From the NCBI RefSeq assembly GCF_003121405.1, contig NZ_QBUY01000001.1, positions 124,001-188,000 of the forward strand: DNA of 64,000 nucleotides. Direction: 5' to 3'. Below, piece after piece: positions 46,948-56,473 of this stretch. Each line of letters opens with the position of its first letter. Position 1 is the stretch's first letter. The notes under the pieces are model-generated. The model saw only the letters and a list, made by a program, of their open reading frames with translations, made no database searches and was not told the origin of the DNA. Origin of the DNA: Paraburkholderia sp. C35. Its GTDB lineage: Bacteria > Pseudomonadota > Gammaproteobacteria > Burkholderiales > Burkholderiaceae. Position numbers and translations under genes: made by a program.

Positions 46948-48261
46948 TCACGTCTGGACGGGTCTCGCAACAGCCGGTTGTGACGAACGCCGCGCGCCGA
47001 CAAAGAGCAGTGCTGCCAGCACCACGACGCCGCTCAACAGAATCAGCCCGGCCACGCTGGAAGCGAAGTTCGCGTCGGCCCACGTCTTCACGTTCGGTGA
47101 AACGAAGTTGCCAATGTTGCCGATCGTGTTCACCATCGCGACGCCAGAGACGGCTGCCATCCCGCCGAGGTAGTTCGTCAGCATCGACCAGAATATCGGC
47201 TGGACTGCCCATAGGCCCGCCACCGCGAGACACAGCGCGATCATTGAAAGTAGCGGCGAAGCGCCTGCCGAAATGAACATCGCGATCGCGGCCACCAGCA
47301 AACTTGCACTGCCAAAGAACGCCAGCCTGTTTCGACGTGCCGCCCACCGCGGAACGATAAAGGTCGCGATGAGCGCGCACGTCCACGGAATCGCAACGAC
47401 GAAGCCCACGATTGCATTCGGACCCGTGCCGAGCAGTTTGCCGACGAAGGTCGGCAGATAGAACACCACCACCGACACGCCCATCTGGATGAGAAAGAAA
47501 ATCAGGCCAAAGTACAGCACGGTGCGATCGGTGAGCGCTGAGCCCAGGCTATGGGGTCCATGGGACATCTTTGCAGACTGCTCCGCCTGAAGCACGGTGA
47601 AGAGTTCGCTCTTCTCTTCGATATCAAGCCAGCGGGCGTCAGCGGGACTGTCGTCGAGATAAAAGAATGCCCACACGCCGACTGCAGTTGCCGCGAGTCC
47701 CTCCAGCATGAACATCCACTGATAGCCGTGCAGTCCGAACACGCCGTCGAAATGCAGCAGATACCCGGACAGCGGCGAACCGAACATGAATGCAAGCGGC
47801 GCGCCGAAGTAGAAAAGACCCATGACCTTTGCGCGGGTGCGATCCGGAAACCAGTAAGTCAGATACAGGATCACGCCGGGAAAGAAGCCCGCTTCGCAGG
47901 CACCCAGAATGAAGCGCACCGTGTAGAAGCTCGTCGATCCTTGCACGAACATCGGCGATGCCGACACGAGTCCCCACGTCACCATGATCCGGCACATCCA
48001 GGCGCGCGCGCCCACCTTGTACATCGCGAGGTTGCTGGGGATTTCGAGCAGCACATACGCAATGAAAAAGACGCTGGCGCCAAATGCAAACGCCGCATCG
48101 GAAATGCCGACCACGTCATGCAGTGCCTGTTTCGCGAACCCGACATTTGCCCGGTCCAGAAATGCGAGCACGTACATCAGCAGCAGAAAGGGAATCAGGC
48201 GTTGTGTCGATTTGTCGACGGCGCGGTCGGCAGCCGTCTTGCCATTGATGGCGATATTCAT
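46948..48261 (-). CDS. MFS transporter, anion:cation symporter (ACS) family
   Basis: 437 aa with about 12 membrane helices. Family features: RLIPFLLLMYVLAFLDRANVGFAKQAL, FFIAYVLLEIPSNLAMYKVGARAWMCRIMVTWG and LGACEAGFFPGVILYLTYWFPDRTRAKVM, as in phthalate, glucarate/galactonate and tartrate porters. GGAGGAGACAAAC precedes the ATG at 48261. It is the last gene of the shikimate-dehydrogenase-like operon (79-bp gap). It probably imports the acid that the two enzymes degrade. Confidence 0.9.
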   Translation of the reverse strand: MNIAINGKTAADRAVDKSTQRLIPFLLLMYVLAFLDRANVGFAKQALHDVVGISDAAFAFGASVFFIAYVLLEIPSNLAMYKVGARAWMCRIMVTWGLVSASPMFVQGSTSFYTVRFILGACEAGFFPGVILYLTYWFPDRTRAKVMGLFYFGAPLAFMFGSPLSGYLLHFDGVFGLHGYQWMFMLEGLAATAVGVWAFFYLDDSPADARWLDIEEKSELFTVLQAEQSAKMSHGPHSLGSALTDRTVLYFGLIFFLIQMGVSVVVFYLPTFVGKLLGTGPNAIVGFVVAIPWTCALIATFIVPRWAARRNRLAFFGSASLLVAAIAMFISAGASPLLSMIALCLAVAGLWAVQPIFWSMLTNYLGGMAAVSGVAMVNTIGNIGNFVSPNVKTWADANFASSVAGLILLSGVVVLAALLFVGARRSSQPAVARPVQT

Positions 48262-48340
48262 GTTTGTCTCCTCCGATGAGGTCGGCCCGCGTGTCGCGGA
48301 CCCGTGTCAGGTCTGTATCGACCCGTTCAATCAACGTGGG

Positions 48341-49123
48341 CTATGCGGCGCTCCACGCGTCGCGCAGGAACGCCGCGCTCTCGCGCATCGAGGCGAGCGG
48401 CTCTCCTTTGAGACCACATTCGGCACTCAGCAGACCCTGATAGCCGCACGACTTGAGATGCGCGAAGAACGTCGCGTAATCGTAGGAACCTGTGCCTGGA
48501 TTGAGCCGCCCTGTGTCAGCCAGATGAATGTGCGCGAGCCAGTTGCCATGCTCACGTAGCTCGTCAAGCGGCTCGGCTTCTTCATCCATGTGATAGAAGT
48601 CCGCGAGACCACGCACCTCGGGCCGGTTCAACGCTTTCGCGAGGCGCGCACCATCGGCCACGCTGTTGACCAGATTCGATTCCTTGCGATTCAACGGCTC
48701 GATCACGAGTGTCGTGCCGCTGCCCCGCAAGGCGTCGGCGCACCATGCGAGCGTCGTCAGGAATTCGTCTTCGGCACGCGCCTGAGTCCATCCTTCAGGG
48801 ATGTTCCGCGTCCAGCCGCTACCGAGCACGACGATGCGTGCTCGTGCCAGCGTCAGCAGTGCCACCACACGGTCGAAGTAGGCGCGATTTCGTGTTTCAT
48901 CTTTCTCAGGACCGACAATGCGCGCATCGTGCGGAAACAGATAACTGAACGCGAGCGCAGGCAATGGCAGATCACGGATGCGTGCCTTCGCATCATCGAA
49001 GGCTGCGTCGTCTTCGAGTTTCATTGGCACAAGCTGCGCCTCGATGTAATCGAGGCCGGCCTCTTTCATCAACGTAGCGTTCTGCAGCGGGCCGCACCAG
49101 CCGAATTGGGGTGTCGTCGTCAT
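48341..49123 (-). CDS. Sugar-phosphate isomerase/epimerase-like TIM-barrel protein
   Basis: 260 aa. The xylose-isomerase-like TIM-barrel (AP endonuclease 2 superfamily) is suggested by TTLVIEPLNRKESNLVNSVADGARL, RGLADFYHMDEEAEPLDELREHGNWLAHIHLADTGR and LLSAECGLKGEPLASMRESA. Conserved Glu/His/Asp residues in these segments are the expected metal ligands. Such proteins isomerise sugars or hydroxypyruvate, or act as 3-dehydroshikimate dehydratases. AAGGAACAGAC precedes the ATG. It lies between the shikimate-dehydrogenase-like gene (26 bp) and the transporter. Confidence 0.78.
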   Translation of the reverse strand: MTTTPQFGWCGPLQNATLMKEAGLDYIEAQLVPMKLEDDAAFDDAKARIRDLPLPALAFSYLFPHDARIVGPEKDETRNRAYFDRVVALLTLARARIVVLGSGWTRNIPEGWTQARAEDEFLTTLAWCADALRGSGTTLVIEPLNRKESNLVNSVADGARLAKALNRPEVRGLADFYHMDEEAEPLDELREHGNWLAHIHLADTGRLNPGTGSYDYATFFAHLKSCGYQGLLSAECGLKGEPLASMRESAAFLRDAWSAA

Positions 49124-49149
49124 GTCTGTTCCTTGATATTCAGGTTGGC

Positions 49150-49983
49150 TCAGTAGCTCAGCTTCGCAACCGAGCGCAGCACGTCAGGCGTGGTGGTCGG
49201 AAAGCCGAAGAATTCGAGGTAAGCGGGAATCTGCTCGAACAGCATGTCCGAGCCGACCTGATAACGGCAGCCGCGTGCCTGCACCGCCTTGAGGAACGCC
49301 GTCATTTCCGTCTTCATCACGACTTCGCCGACAAAGGTGTCTGGCGCGATGCGCGTGACATCGATGGGCAATGGGTCGCCGTCGTTCATGCCCATCGGCG
49401 TCGCGTTGACGACGAGGTCATAGCCGGCCGGGTCATTGCTGCCCGTCGTGACTTCGAGCCTCGGGTAATGCGTCGTGAGACGCGCTTTCAGCCCATGCGC
49501 GGATTCGGCTCGCGCGTCGAACAGAGCGAGCCATGCCACGCCAGCCGCAGCCAACGATGCGGCTATCGCCGATCCCACACCGCCGCAACCCACCACAAGC
49601 ACCCGCGCGCCTTCGAGCTGGCCGCCCTTGCGCCGCACACCGCGCACGAAGCCTTCGCCGTCGAACATGTCGCCGACGAGCCGCCCGTCCTTCGCGCGCC
49701 GCACTGCGTTACAGGAGCCGGCGATTTTCACGGTCGCCGTCGCGTCGTCGAGCAAGCCGACGGTCGTCACCTTGTGAGGCATCGTGACGAGCGCGCCGCA
49801 GATGTTCTCGAGCGAGAAGACTGACTGCAGGAAGGCGGGGTAATGCTCGGGTTTGCATCCCATCGGCACGACTACCGCATTCACGCCGGCGTGCTCGAAA
49901 TAGGGGTTGTAAATCATCGGCGACTTGAATGCGTGGGTCGGATAGCCGATGTGGGCAATGAGCCCGGTATTGCCGTTGATCAT
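49150..49983 (-). CDS. Shikimate/quinate dehydrogenase-family protein
   Basis: 277 aa from the ATG at 49983, set by GGAGACAGGC; a frame extension to 50028 runs into the divergent promoter. Catalytic Lys71 (MPHKVT) and Asp108 (DMFDGEGF) match the AroE Lys/Asp pair. The NAD(P) motif is VLVVGCGGVGSAIAASLAAAG, and NATPMGMNDGDPLPID follows. The operon position, with a transporter and a TIM-barrel enzyme, points to catabolism (quinate/shikimate-like hydroxy acids) rather than aromatic biosynthesis. Confidence 0.85.
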   Translation of the reverse strand: MINGNTGLIAHIGYPTHAFKSPMIYNPYFEHAGVNAVVVPMGCKPEHYPAFLQSVFSLENICGALVTMPHKVTTVGLLDDATATVKIAGSCNAVRRAKDGRLVGDMFDGEGFVRGVRRKGGQLEGARVLVVGCGGVGSAIAASLAAAGVAWLALFDARAESAHGLKARLTTHYPRLEVTTGSNDPAGYDLVVNATPMGMNDGDPLPIDVTRIAPDTFVGEVVMKTEMTAFLKAVQARGCRYQVGSDMLFEQIPAYLEFFGFPTTTPDVLRSVAKLSY

Positions 49984-50073
49984 GCCTGTCTCCGTATTCA
50001 AAGCATGACCGGAGATTACTATCACCAATCTGAACTATTATTATCCGATTCTGCACACCATAATCACCAGATC

Positions 50074-50991
50074 ATGCTTAATGAACCGATGCTCGGCGAT
50101 CTACGGCTTTTCTGTGAAGTCGCGCGCCGATTGAGTTTCGTCGCCGCCGCGCACGAGTTCGGCAGTTCGCAGACTCACGTCAGCAAGCGCATCGCCTTGC
50201 TGGAAAAGAACCTCGGGGTGAAGCTGCTGCACCGCACGACACGCCGCGTATCCCTCACGACCGATGGCGAAACGGTGCACCGCTGGGCGCGCGCGATTCT
50301 CCAGGATGTCGACTCGATGCGCGACGACCTGTCCAGCCTGCGGGTAAATCCCAAGGGATCGCTGCGCATCAGTTCCAGCCAGCGCCTCGGACGCAGTCAC
50401 ATCACGCCTATCGTCTCGTTGATGAAGAAACGCTATCCGGAGCTCGAAATCTGGCTGGAACTCGTCGATCGCCGCGTGAACCTCGTCGAAGAGGGATTTG
50501 ATCTCGACATCCGTGTTGGCGCGCTGCAGGAGCCTGGGCTGATTGCGCATCACATTGCGGTCAGCCCTCGTGTGCTGTGTGCAGCGCCTGGCTATCTCGA
50601 CACACGCGGGCGCCCGAAGAGTGTTGAGGATCTTGCGCAGCACGAATGCCTCGTCTTTCGCGAGCGCGATGAACCGTTCGGCGTGTGGCGTCTGCTCGGG
50701 CCGGGCGGCTGGAGCACGGTGAAGGTCAACGGAACGCTCGCGTCGAACCACAGTGACGTCGTGCTTGGCTGGGCTCACGACGGACACGGCATCGTGATGG
50801 TCGGGCGGTCCTATGTGGCACAGGCGCTTGCCGACGGTACGCTTGAACGCGTACTGCCGGCGTGGGAGCAACCGGCCGACGTGTGGGCAATGTCGGCCGC
50901 ACGCGCGGCGCAGTCGGCCAAGGTGCGCGTCTGCATCGATTTTCTCAAGCGTGAGCTTGCAGAGGGCGAGTTCGCGTTGTGGAAGCCGTGA
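50074..50991 (+). CDS. LysR-family transcriptional regulator
   Basis: 305 aa from the ATG at 50074 (MLNEPMLGDLRLFCEVA); an internal ATG at 50089 is possible. The N-terminal helix-turn-helix contains RRLSFVAAAHEFGSSQTHVSKRIALLEKNLGVKLLHRTTR, and the effector domain begins with GSLRISSSQRLGRSHITPIVSL. It is divergent from the shikimate-dehydrogenase-like operon across a short A/T-rich gap, the usual arrangement for control of that operon. Confidence 0.9.
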   Translation: MLNEPMLGDLRLFCEVARRLSFVAAAHEFGSSQTHVSKRIALLEKNLGVKLLHRTTRRVSLTTDGETVHRWARAILQDVDSMRDDLSSLRVNPKGSLRISSSQRLGRSHITPIVSLMKKRYPELEIWLELVDRRVNLVEEGFDLDIRVGALQEPGLIAHHIAVSPRVLCAAPGYLDTRGRPKSVEDLAQHECLVFRERDEPFGVWRLLGPGGWSTVKVNGTLASNHSDVVLGWAHDGHGIVMVGRSYVAQALADGTLERVLPAWEQPADVWAMSAARAAQSAKVRVCIDFLKRELAEGEFALWKP

Positions 50992-51287
50992 GCGAAAGAG
51001 CGCGCAATGCCAACATGAGCTTGCCCATGACGGGCAAAGAATCATAAAAACACACGCCCCGTGTGAAGCGCAAACCAAAATATTTTTTCGTTCTCAACCT
51101 CCCGATCCCGCCTTTTTCCGTCTTCCCGCCTCCAGCAATATTCACAGCGTCGACAACGAGCACCGTTGCTTGACCACCCGGCGACACCGCCCTGCCCGTT
51201 CCACCGAAACGCCTCCAGAAACGAGAGGCGGCACGCGATCGTCCCGACGCCGAATGGCACGAGTCGACTCATGAAAGGAGACAACTG

Positions 51288-52595
51288 ATGTCCTCACATT
51301 CCGCCTTGCCGGTGGACGCTGAACGTGCGACCGCCGATGCGATTTTCAGGCGGGCAGCATGGCGCTTTATGCCATTGCTGTTCGTCTGTTACGTCGTCGC
51401 CTACCTTGACCGCGTCAACGTGGGATTCGCAAAACTGCAGATGCTCAACGATCTGCATTTCAGCGACGCTGTCTACGGACTCGGCGCTGGCCTCTTTTTC
51501 GTGGGCTATTTTTTCTTCGAGATTCCCAGCAACCTGCTGTTGCACCGCCTCGGCGCTCGCCGTTGGATCGCGCGCATCATGGTGACATGGGCGGTCCTGT
51601 CGCTCGTGACTGCCTGGGTCACCACACCCGCGACGTTCTATGTCGTGCGATTCCTTCTCGGTGTCGCCGAAGCGGGCTTCTATCCCGGCATGATCCTGTA
51701 CCTCACTTACTGGTTTCCATCTCATCGCCGAGGGAAGATGATGGCCGTACTCACAGCGGGTAACCCTGTGTCGGGCATGATTGGCGGACCGCTGTCCGGT
51801 TACATCATGCACGCATTCAGTGGCACGGCTGGATATGCAGGCTGGCAGTGGCTTTTTATCATTGAAGCCGTGCCGGCCATCGTCCTCGGAATCGTCGTCT
51901 ATGTCTTTCTTGACGATCGGGTGCAGGATGCAAAGTGGCTCAGCGATCAGGAGAAGTCGCACATAGCGCATGAAATAAACGGCGACACGGCAAAGCGCAC
52001 ACATGGATCAGTCAAGGCCGCTTTTACGTCAAAATGGGTCTGGCTGCTTTGCGTCATCCTGTTCGGCATTATCATGGGATCGTATGCACTCGGTTTCTGG
52101 CAACCGACGATCATCAAAAGCGCCGGCGTCAATGATCCGTTTATCGTCGGCCTGCTCACAGTCGTTCCTTATACCTGTGCGCTTGTTTCCATGATCATGG
52201 TGGGTCGCCATGCAGATCAAACCAGGGAACGCAGATGGCACGTGAGCGCGCCAGCTCTCGTGGCCGCGCTTGGATTTTGCATCTGCGCGCTCAGTGGCAG
52301 TCGACTGGTTCCATCGATGCTCGGCTTGTGCCTCGCTGCCGCCGGCATTATCTCTGCGCTACCTATGTTTTGGGCGCTTCCTACCTCCTTTCTCGGCGGC
52401 ACGGGCGCGGCGGCCGGCATTGCTGTGATCAATTCGACAGGCAATCTTGCTGGCTTCGTCAGTCCTTCCGTGATGGGATCGCTCAAGACCGAGACGCATT
52501 CGCTCACGTCCGGCCTTTACCTCGTCGCTGGATGTTTGACCCTTTCTGCGATCCTGATTCTGGTTTTTCTTCCCGCCCGCGTCGTCAACCGATGA
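51288..52595 (+). CDS. MFS transporter, anion:cation symporter (ACS) family
   Basis: 435 aa with about 12 helices. Features are RFMPLLFVCYVVAYLDRVNVGFAKLQ-like start, FFVGYFFFEIPSNLLLHRLGARRWIARIMVTWA and GVAEAGFYPGMILYLTYWFPSHRRGKM. A strong AAAGGAGACAACTG precedes the ATG. The IlvD/Edd-family dehydratase gene follows 155 bp later on the same strand. It probably imports a sugar acid. Confidence 0.9.
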   Translation: MSSHSALPVDAERATADAIFRRAAWRFMPLLFVCYVVAYLDRVNVGFAKLQMLNDLHFSDAVYGLGAGLFFVGYFFFEIPSNLLLHRLGARRWIARIMVTWAVLSLVTAWVTTPATFYVVRFLLGVAEAGFYPGMILYLTYWFPSHRRGKMMAVLTAGNPVSGMIGGPLSGYIMHAFSGTAGYAGWQWLFIIEAVPAIVLGIVVYVFLDDRVQDAKWLSDQEKSHIAHEINGDTAKRTHGSVKAAFTSKWVWLLCVILFGIIMGSYALGFWQPTIIKSAGVNDPFIVGLLTVVPYTCALVSMIMVGRHADQTRERRWHVSAPALVAALGFCICALSGSRLVPSMLGLCLAAAGIISALPMFWALPTSFLGGTGAAAGIAVINSTGNLAGFVSPSVMGSLKTETHSLTSGLYLVAGCLTLSAILILVFLPARVVNR

Positions 52596-52750
52596 CACTC
52601 GGGAAATGTCGTGAGATAACTGATTTGATGAGCCGTCAATGAAGCACTTCTCCGACCCTCCTCGTCTGGCATGCTGCAGATTGCATGCGTAGCAAGATCG
52701 TCGTACGCGCCGTCGCCTGATCGCGAGCGCCGTTTAATTTGGAGAAAGTC

Positions 52751-54508
52751 ATGGCTGACAAGAAAGATGCTCCCCAGAAACCCGTCGAAGCAACGGGCAT
52801 GAAGCGTGGATTGACGTCATACGGCGATCAGGGGTTTTCGCTGTTCCTGCGCAAGGCATTCATCAAAGGCGCTGGCTATACGGACCAGGCGCTGGATCGT
52901 ACCGTCATCGGCATCGTGAACACGGGCAGCGGATTCAATGCCTGCCACGGCAACATGCCGCAACTGGTCGAGGCCGTAAAACGAGGCGTGATGCTTGCGG
53001 GTGGCTTGCCCGTGGACTTTCCCACTATCTCGATCCACGAAAGCTTCTCGTCGCCGACGTCGATGTATCTGCGCAATCTGATGTCGATGGACACCGAAGA
53101 GATGATTCGCGCGCAACCGATGGACGCCGTGGTGCTGATCGGCGGCTGCGACAAGACAGTACCGGCTCAATTGATGGGCGCAGCGTCCGCTGGCATTCCG
53201 GCCATTCAGCTTGTCACCGGCTCGATGCTGACGGGATCGCATCGTAGCGAACGGGTCGGAGCCTGTACTGACTGCCGGCGGTATTGGGGAAAGTTCCGCG
53301 CGAACGAGATCGATCAGGAAGAGATCGCGGATGTGAACAACCAGCTGGTCGCGAGCGTGGGAACGTGCTCGGTGATGGGCACCGCCAGCACGATGGCGTG
53401 CATCGCCGAAGCGCTGGGCATGACGGTGCCGGGTGGCGCGACGCCGCCTGCCGTCACATCTGACCGCATCCGGGTTGCCGAACAGACGGGAACGATTGCC
53501 GTCAAGATCGCAAGCGAACGTCTGACCATCGACAGGATTCTCACGCCAAAGGCCTTCGAAAACGCGATGCGCGTGCTGTTGGCGATTGGTGGATCAACGA
53601 ACGCGATCGTTCATCTGGCGGCTGTCGCTGGCCGTCTGGGCCACAAGATCGAGCTGGACACGCTCGACCGCATGGGCAAGGAAACGCCAGTGCTGCTCGA
53701 CCTCAAACCAACCGGTCAGCACTACATGGAGGACTTCCACAAAGCCGGAGGCGTTGTGACCTTGCTTCGTGAGTTGAAGCCTCTGCTGCATCTGGATGCG
53801 CTGACCGTGACGGGCCGCACGCTTGGCGAAGAAATCGAGGCAAGGGGCGAGGGCTTCAGGCAGGATGTAGTTCGCCCGTTCGCAGCCCCGATCTATCCAC
53901 AAGGCGGCCTTGCCGTGCTCCGTGGAAACCTTGCGCCAGGCGGAGCCATCATCAAGCAGTCTGCCGCCGATCCCGCGTTGATGGAACATGAGGGCCGGGC
54001 GGTGGTGTTCGAGAATGTCGAAGACCTGATCAACCGGATCGACGATGAAGCGCTCGATGTCAACGCAGACGATGTTCTGGTTCTGAAGAACATCGGCCCG
54101 GTCGGTGCGCCCGGTATGCCCGAAGCCGGTTATATCCCGATCCCACGAAAGCTCGCGCGGGCGGGAGTTAAAGACATGGTGCGCATTTCAGATGGGCGCA
54201 TGAGTGGTACTGCGTTTGGAACCGTTGTGCTGCATGTGACTCCTGAAGCTGCCGTCGGCGGGCCGCTCGCCTACGTGCGCAACGGTGACCGCATTCGCCT
54301 GAGCGTCTCTCGCCGCGAGATCGCCCTGCTGGTTTCCGATGAAGACATGCAGAAGCGCGCGGCGGAAATGCCCGTCGAACGACCCACCGCTGAGCGCGGC
54401 TATCGCAAGCTATTCCTGCAAACCGTCACGCAAGCCGACGAGGGTGTCGACTTCGACTTTCTGCGTGCGGCAAGCCTGCAGAACGACGCAAAGACGAAGC
54501 CGGATTGA
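52751..54508 (+). CDS. IlvD/Edd-family dehydratase (sugar-acid or dihydroxy-acid dehydratase)
   Basis: 585 aa from the ATG at 52751, with GGAGAAA just upstream; an in-frame TTG at 52739 lacks support. Iron-sulfur cysteines are seen in NACHGNMPQL, GGCDKTVPAQLMG and GACTDCRRYWGKF; the last motif, with CRRYW, is typical of sugar-acid dehydratases (arabonate/xylonate type) rather than biosynthetic IlvD. The C-terminus has ISDGRMSGTAFGTVVLHVTPEAAVGGPLAYVRNGDRI. The enzyme removes water from a polyhydroxy acid to give a 2-keto acid. The MFS gene upstream is the likely importer. A terminator lies at 54550-54573. Confidence 0.87.
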   Translation: MADKKDAPQKPVEATGMKRGLTSYGDQGFSLFLRKAFIKGAGYTDQALDRTVIGIVNTGSGFNACHGNMPQLVEAVKRGVMLAGGLPVDFPTISIHESFSSPTSMYLRNLMSMDTEEMIRAQPMDAVVLIGGCDKTVPAQLMGAASAGIPAIQLVTGSMLTGSHRSERVGACTDCRRYWGKFRANEIDQEEIADVNNQLVASVGTCSVMGTASTMACIAEALGMTVPGGATPPAVTSDRIRVAEQTGTIAVKIASERLTIDRILTPKAFENAMRVLLAIGGSTNAIVHLAAVAGRLGHKIELDTLDRMGKETPVLLDLKPTGQHYMEDFHKAGGVVTLLRELKPLLHLDALTVTGRTLGEEIEARGEGFRQDVVRPFAAPIYPQGGLAVLRGNLAPGGAIIKQSAADPALMEHEGRAVVFENVEDLINRIDDEALDVNADDVLVLKNIGPVGAPGMPEAGYIPIPRKLARAGVKDMVRISDGRMSGTAFGTVVLHVTPEAAVGGPLAYVRNGDRIRLSVSRREIALLVSDEDMQKRAAEMPVERPTAERGYRKLFLQTVTQADEGVDFDFLRAASLQNDAKTKPD

Positions 54509-54549
54509 GCGCGTTGTATCGCTAGTTCCCCTCTGGCTGTTGCATGTTG

Positions 54550-54573
54550 GCCCCGCTCTCGCGGGGCTTTCTT
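54550..54573 (+). terminator. Rho-independent terminator after the dehydratase gene
   Basis: GCCCCGC-TCTC-GCGGGGC, a 7-bp GC stem with a 4-base loop, followed by TTTCTT. It begins 42 bp after the dehydratase stop, between convergent genes. Confidence 0.8.
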
Positions 54574-54633
54574 GCATGACAACAGTAACGAAATCATCGG
54601 CAGATCTGCCTGCGATTTGACGCAGCGGAACGG

Positions 54634-55530
54634 TCACGCGCCGAGATCGCCGTGCGGACGATTGAACAGGCCAACCGCCTCGCGAGCAAAGACCTCGACC
54701 AGCGCAAAACGCGGAGTGTGACGCGCCATGATCAGGCCAATGCGGCGAACGGGCGCGCGTTCAGGCAGCGGTATGCGGGTAATCGCCAGACCACTCGTCC
54801 ACATCGACGGCCAGTCTGGCAGGAGTGAAACGCCAAGTCCCTTGTCCACGAGCGTCGCAATGGCAAGCAGGCCATCAATCTCCAGTCGCGACCGCGTGTG
54901 GATGTTGTGATCACGAAGGTATCGGTCCGCGAGTTGACCGCCGAGAACCGAACGTGCGTAGCGAATGAATGGTTCGCTTTGCAGGACCTCGTGAGCATCC
55001 CGTCCCGCCATCGATTCATGCGCCACGACAACAAGCGGCTCTTCTGTGAGCGGTTGCCACTCACAGGTCTTCGGCATCGCAAACTGCGGCTCCACGACGA
55101 TCGCGACATCCAGTTCGCTCGACGCCACCTTCCTGCAAAGTTCGACGGAACTACCCGGTTCCACGAAGAGCTTCACATCGGGATAGTCCGCATACACGCG
55201 CTGAAGCACCGAAGGCAACACGCTGACCATGGCCGAGACGAAAACACCGACTCTCAGTTCGCCAATCTGGGTTTGACCGTCCTGGGCGATCGCCTGCATG
55301 TCCCGCATGGCTCGCAGGAGCGCCTGCGCGCTGTCCAGAACCTTCATGCCCTCGGCAGTGGGCCTGACGTATCGGCCCGAGCGCTGGATGAGCGGCGCAC
55401 CCAGCGTCTCCTCCAGAGACCGGATCCGTGCTGCAACCGCCGTTGCAGTTAAACCAAGGCGCCGCGCGGCTTCGGCAATTGAGCCGCTCTCAACCACTGC
55501 GACGAAACTCTGCACGTAGCGAATGTCCAT
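54634..55530 (-). CDS. LysR-family transcriptional regulator
   Basis: 298 aa from the ATG at 55530 (MDIRYVQSFVAVVESG), the usual LysR opening; an upstream frame start is less likely. The helix-turn-helix is SIAEAARRLGLTATAVAARIRSLEETLGAPLIQRSGR, and an effector domain with IGELRVGVFVSAMVSVLPSVL follows. It is divergent from the short-chain dehydrogenase at 55637 with a 106-bp gap, and convergent with the dehydratase gene. It may regulate either. Confidence 0.88.
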   Translation of the reverse strand: MDIRYVQSFVAVVESGSIAEAARRLGLTATAVAARIRSLEETLGAPLIQRSGRYVRPTAEGMKVLDSAQALLRAMRDMQAIAQDGQTQIGELRVGVFVSAMVSVLPSVLQRVYADYPDVKLFVEPGSSVELCRKVASSELDVAIVVEPQFAMPKTCEWQPLTEEPLVVVAHESMAGRDAHEVLQSEPFIRYARSVLGGQLADRYLRDHNIHTRSRLEIDGLLAIATLVDKGLGVSLLPDWPSMWTSGLAITRIPLPERAPVRRIGLIMARHTPRFALVEVFAREAVGLFNRPHGDLGA

Positions 55531-55636
55531 AGTCAATGATTTGCAGAATGTCCTAAAACACACCCTTCTACGTCGTTTGCGCCCAACGCTGCCTGTTCCA
55601 CAATTCGCTCACACCATTTTCCGATCCGGAGCGAGC

Positions 55637-56437
55637 ATGACGCAAACACATCTGGGCACAGCGCTGATCACGGGCGCTTCGTCAGGCATCGGCGCTATCT
55701 ATGCCGACCGTCTCGCACGGCGCGGCTACGACCTCGTGCTGGTGGCGCGCAGCCGCGAACGCCTCGCCGCGCTCGCCAACCGCATTACCACAGCTACGCA
55801 GCGCAGCGTCGAGATCCTTGACGCCGATCTCGGCGACAAGGCGGGCCTGGCGAGCGTCGAAGCGAAGCTCAAGGAAGATGCAACCATCACGCTGCTGGTC
55901 AACAATGCAGGCGTCGGTACGCACACTTCGCTCGCGGATAGCGACGTCGATGCCATGTCGCGCATGATCGATCTTAACGTGACGGCACTGACGCGTCTCA
56001 CCTATGCCGCCGTGCCGGGCTTTTTGTCGCGTGGCAAGGGCGCCGTCATCAACATCTCGTCGATCGTCGCAATCGCACCGGAAGCGCTCAACGGCGTGTA
56101 TGGCGGCAGCAAGGCGTTCGTGCTCGCGTTCAGCCAGTCGCTGCATCACGAGCTGGCCAGCAAGGGCATCCAGGTCCAGGCCGTCCTGCCTGGTGCGACG
56201 GCCACCGATTTCTGGCAGACGGGCGGCCTTCCGCTCGACAACCTGGACAAGGCAATCGTGATGTCTGCCGACAACCTCGTCGATGCCGCACTGGTCGGGT
56301 TCGACCGCGGCGAACTCGTAACGATCCCGTCACTGCACGACGCCGGCAAGTGGGACGACTTCGAGGGCGCGCGGCGCGCGATGTCGAACCTGCTGTCGAC
56401 CAATACGCCCGCACCGCGCTATGCGGCCTCCCGCTGA
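55637..56437 (+). CDS. Short-chain dehydrogenase/reductase (SDR)
   Basis: 266 aa from the ATG at 55637, preceded by CCGGAGCGAGC. NAD(P) motif ALITGASSGIGAIYADRLARRG near residues 8-27, NNAG region LLVNNAGVG, catalytic Ser in NISSIVAI and YxxxK in VYGGSKAFVLAFS. The family resembles DltE-like/YqjQ-type SDRs. A second SDR gene follows after 36 bp. The substrate is unknown. Confidence 0.85.
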   Translation: MTQTHLGTALITGASSGIGAIYADRLARRGYDLVLVARSRERLAALANRITTATQRSVEILDADLGDKAGLASVEAKLKEDATITLLVNNAGVGTHTSLADSDVDAMSRMIDLNVTALTRLTYAAVPGFLSRGKGAVINISSIVAIAPEALNGVYGGSKAFVLAFSQSLHHELASKGIQVQAVLPGATATDFWQTGGLPLDNLDKAIVMSADNLVDAALVGFDRGELVTIPSLHDAGKWDDFEGARRAMSNLLSTNTPAPRYAASR

Positions 56438-56473
56438 ACACGCTCGCACTTCATCGTCACTGGAGCAGCACTC

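Noticed and set aside
51010..51045. TTGCCC-ATGAC-GGGCAA hairpin after the LysR gene as a terminator
   Set aside because: The stem is only 6 bp and is followed by A-rich, not T-rich, sequence.
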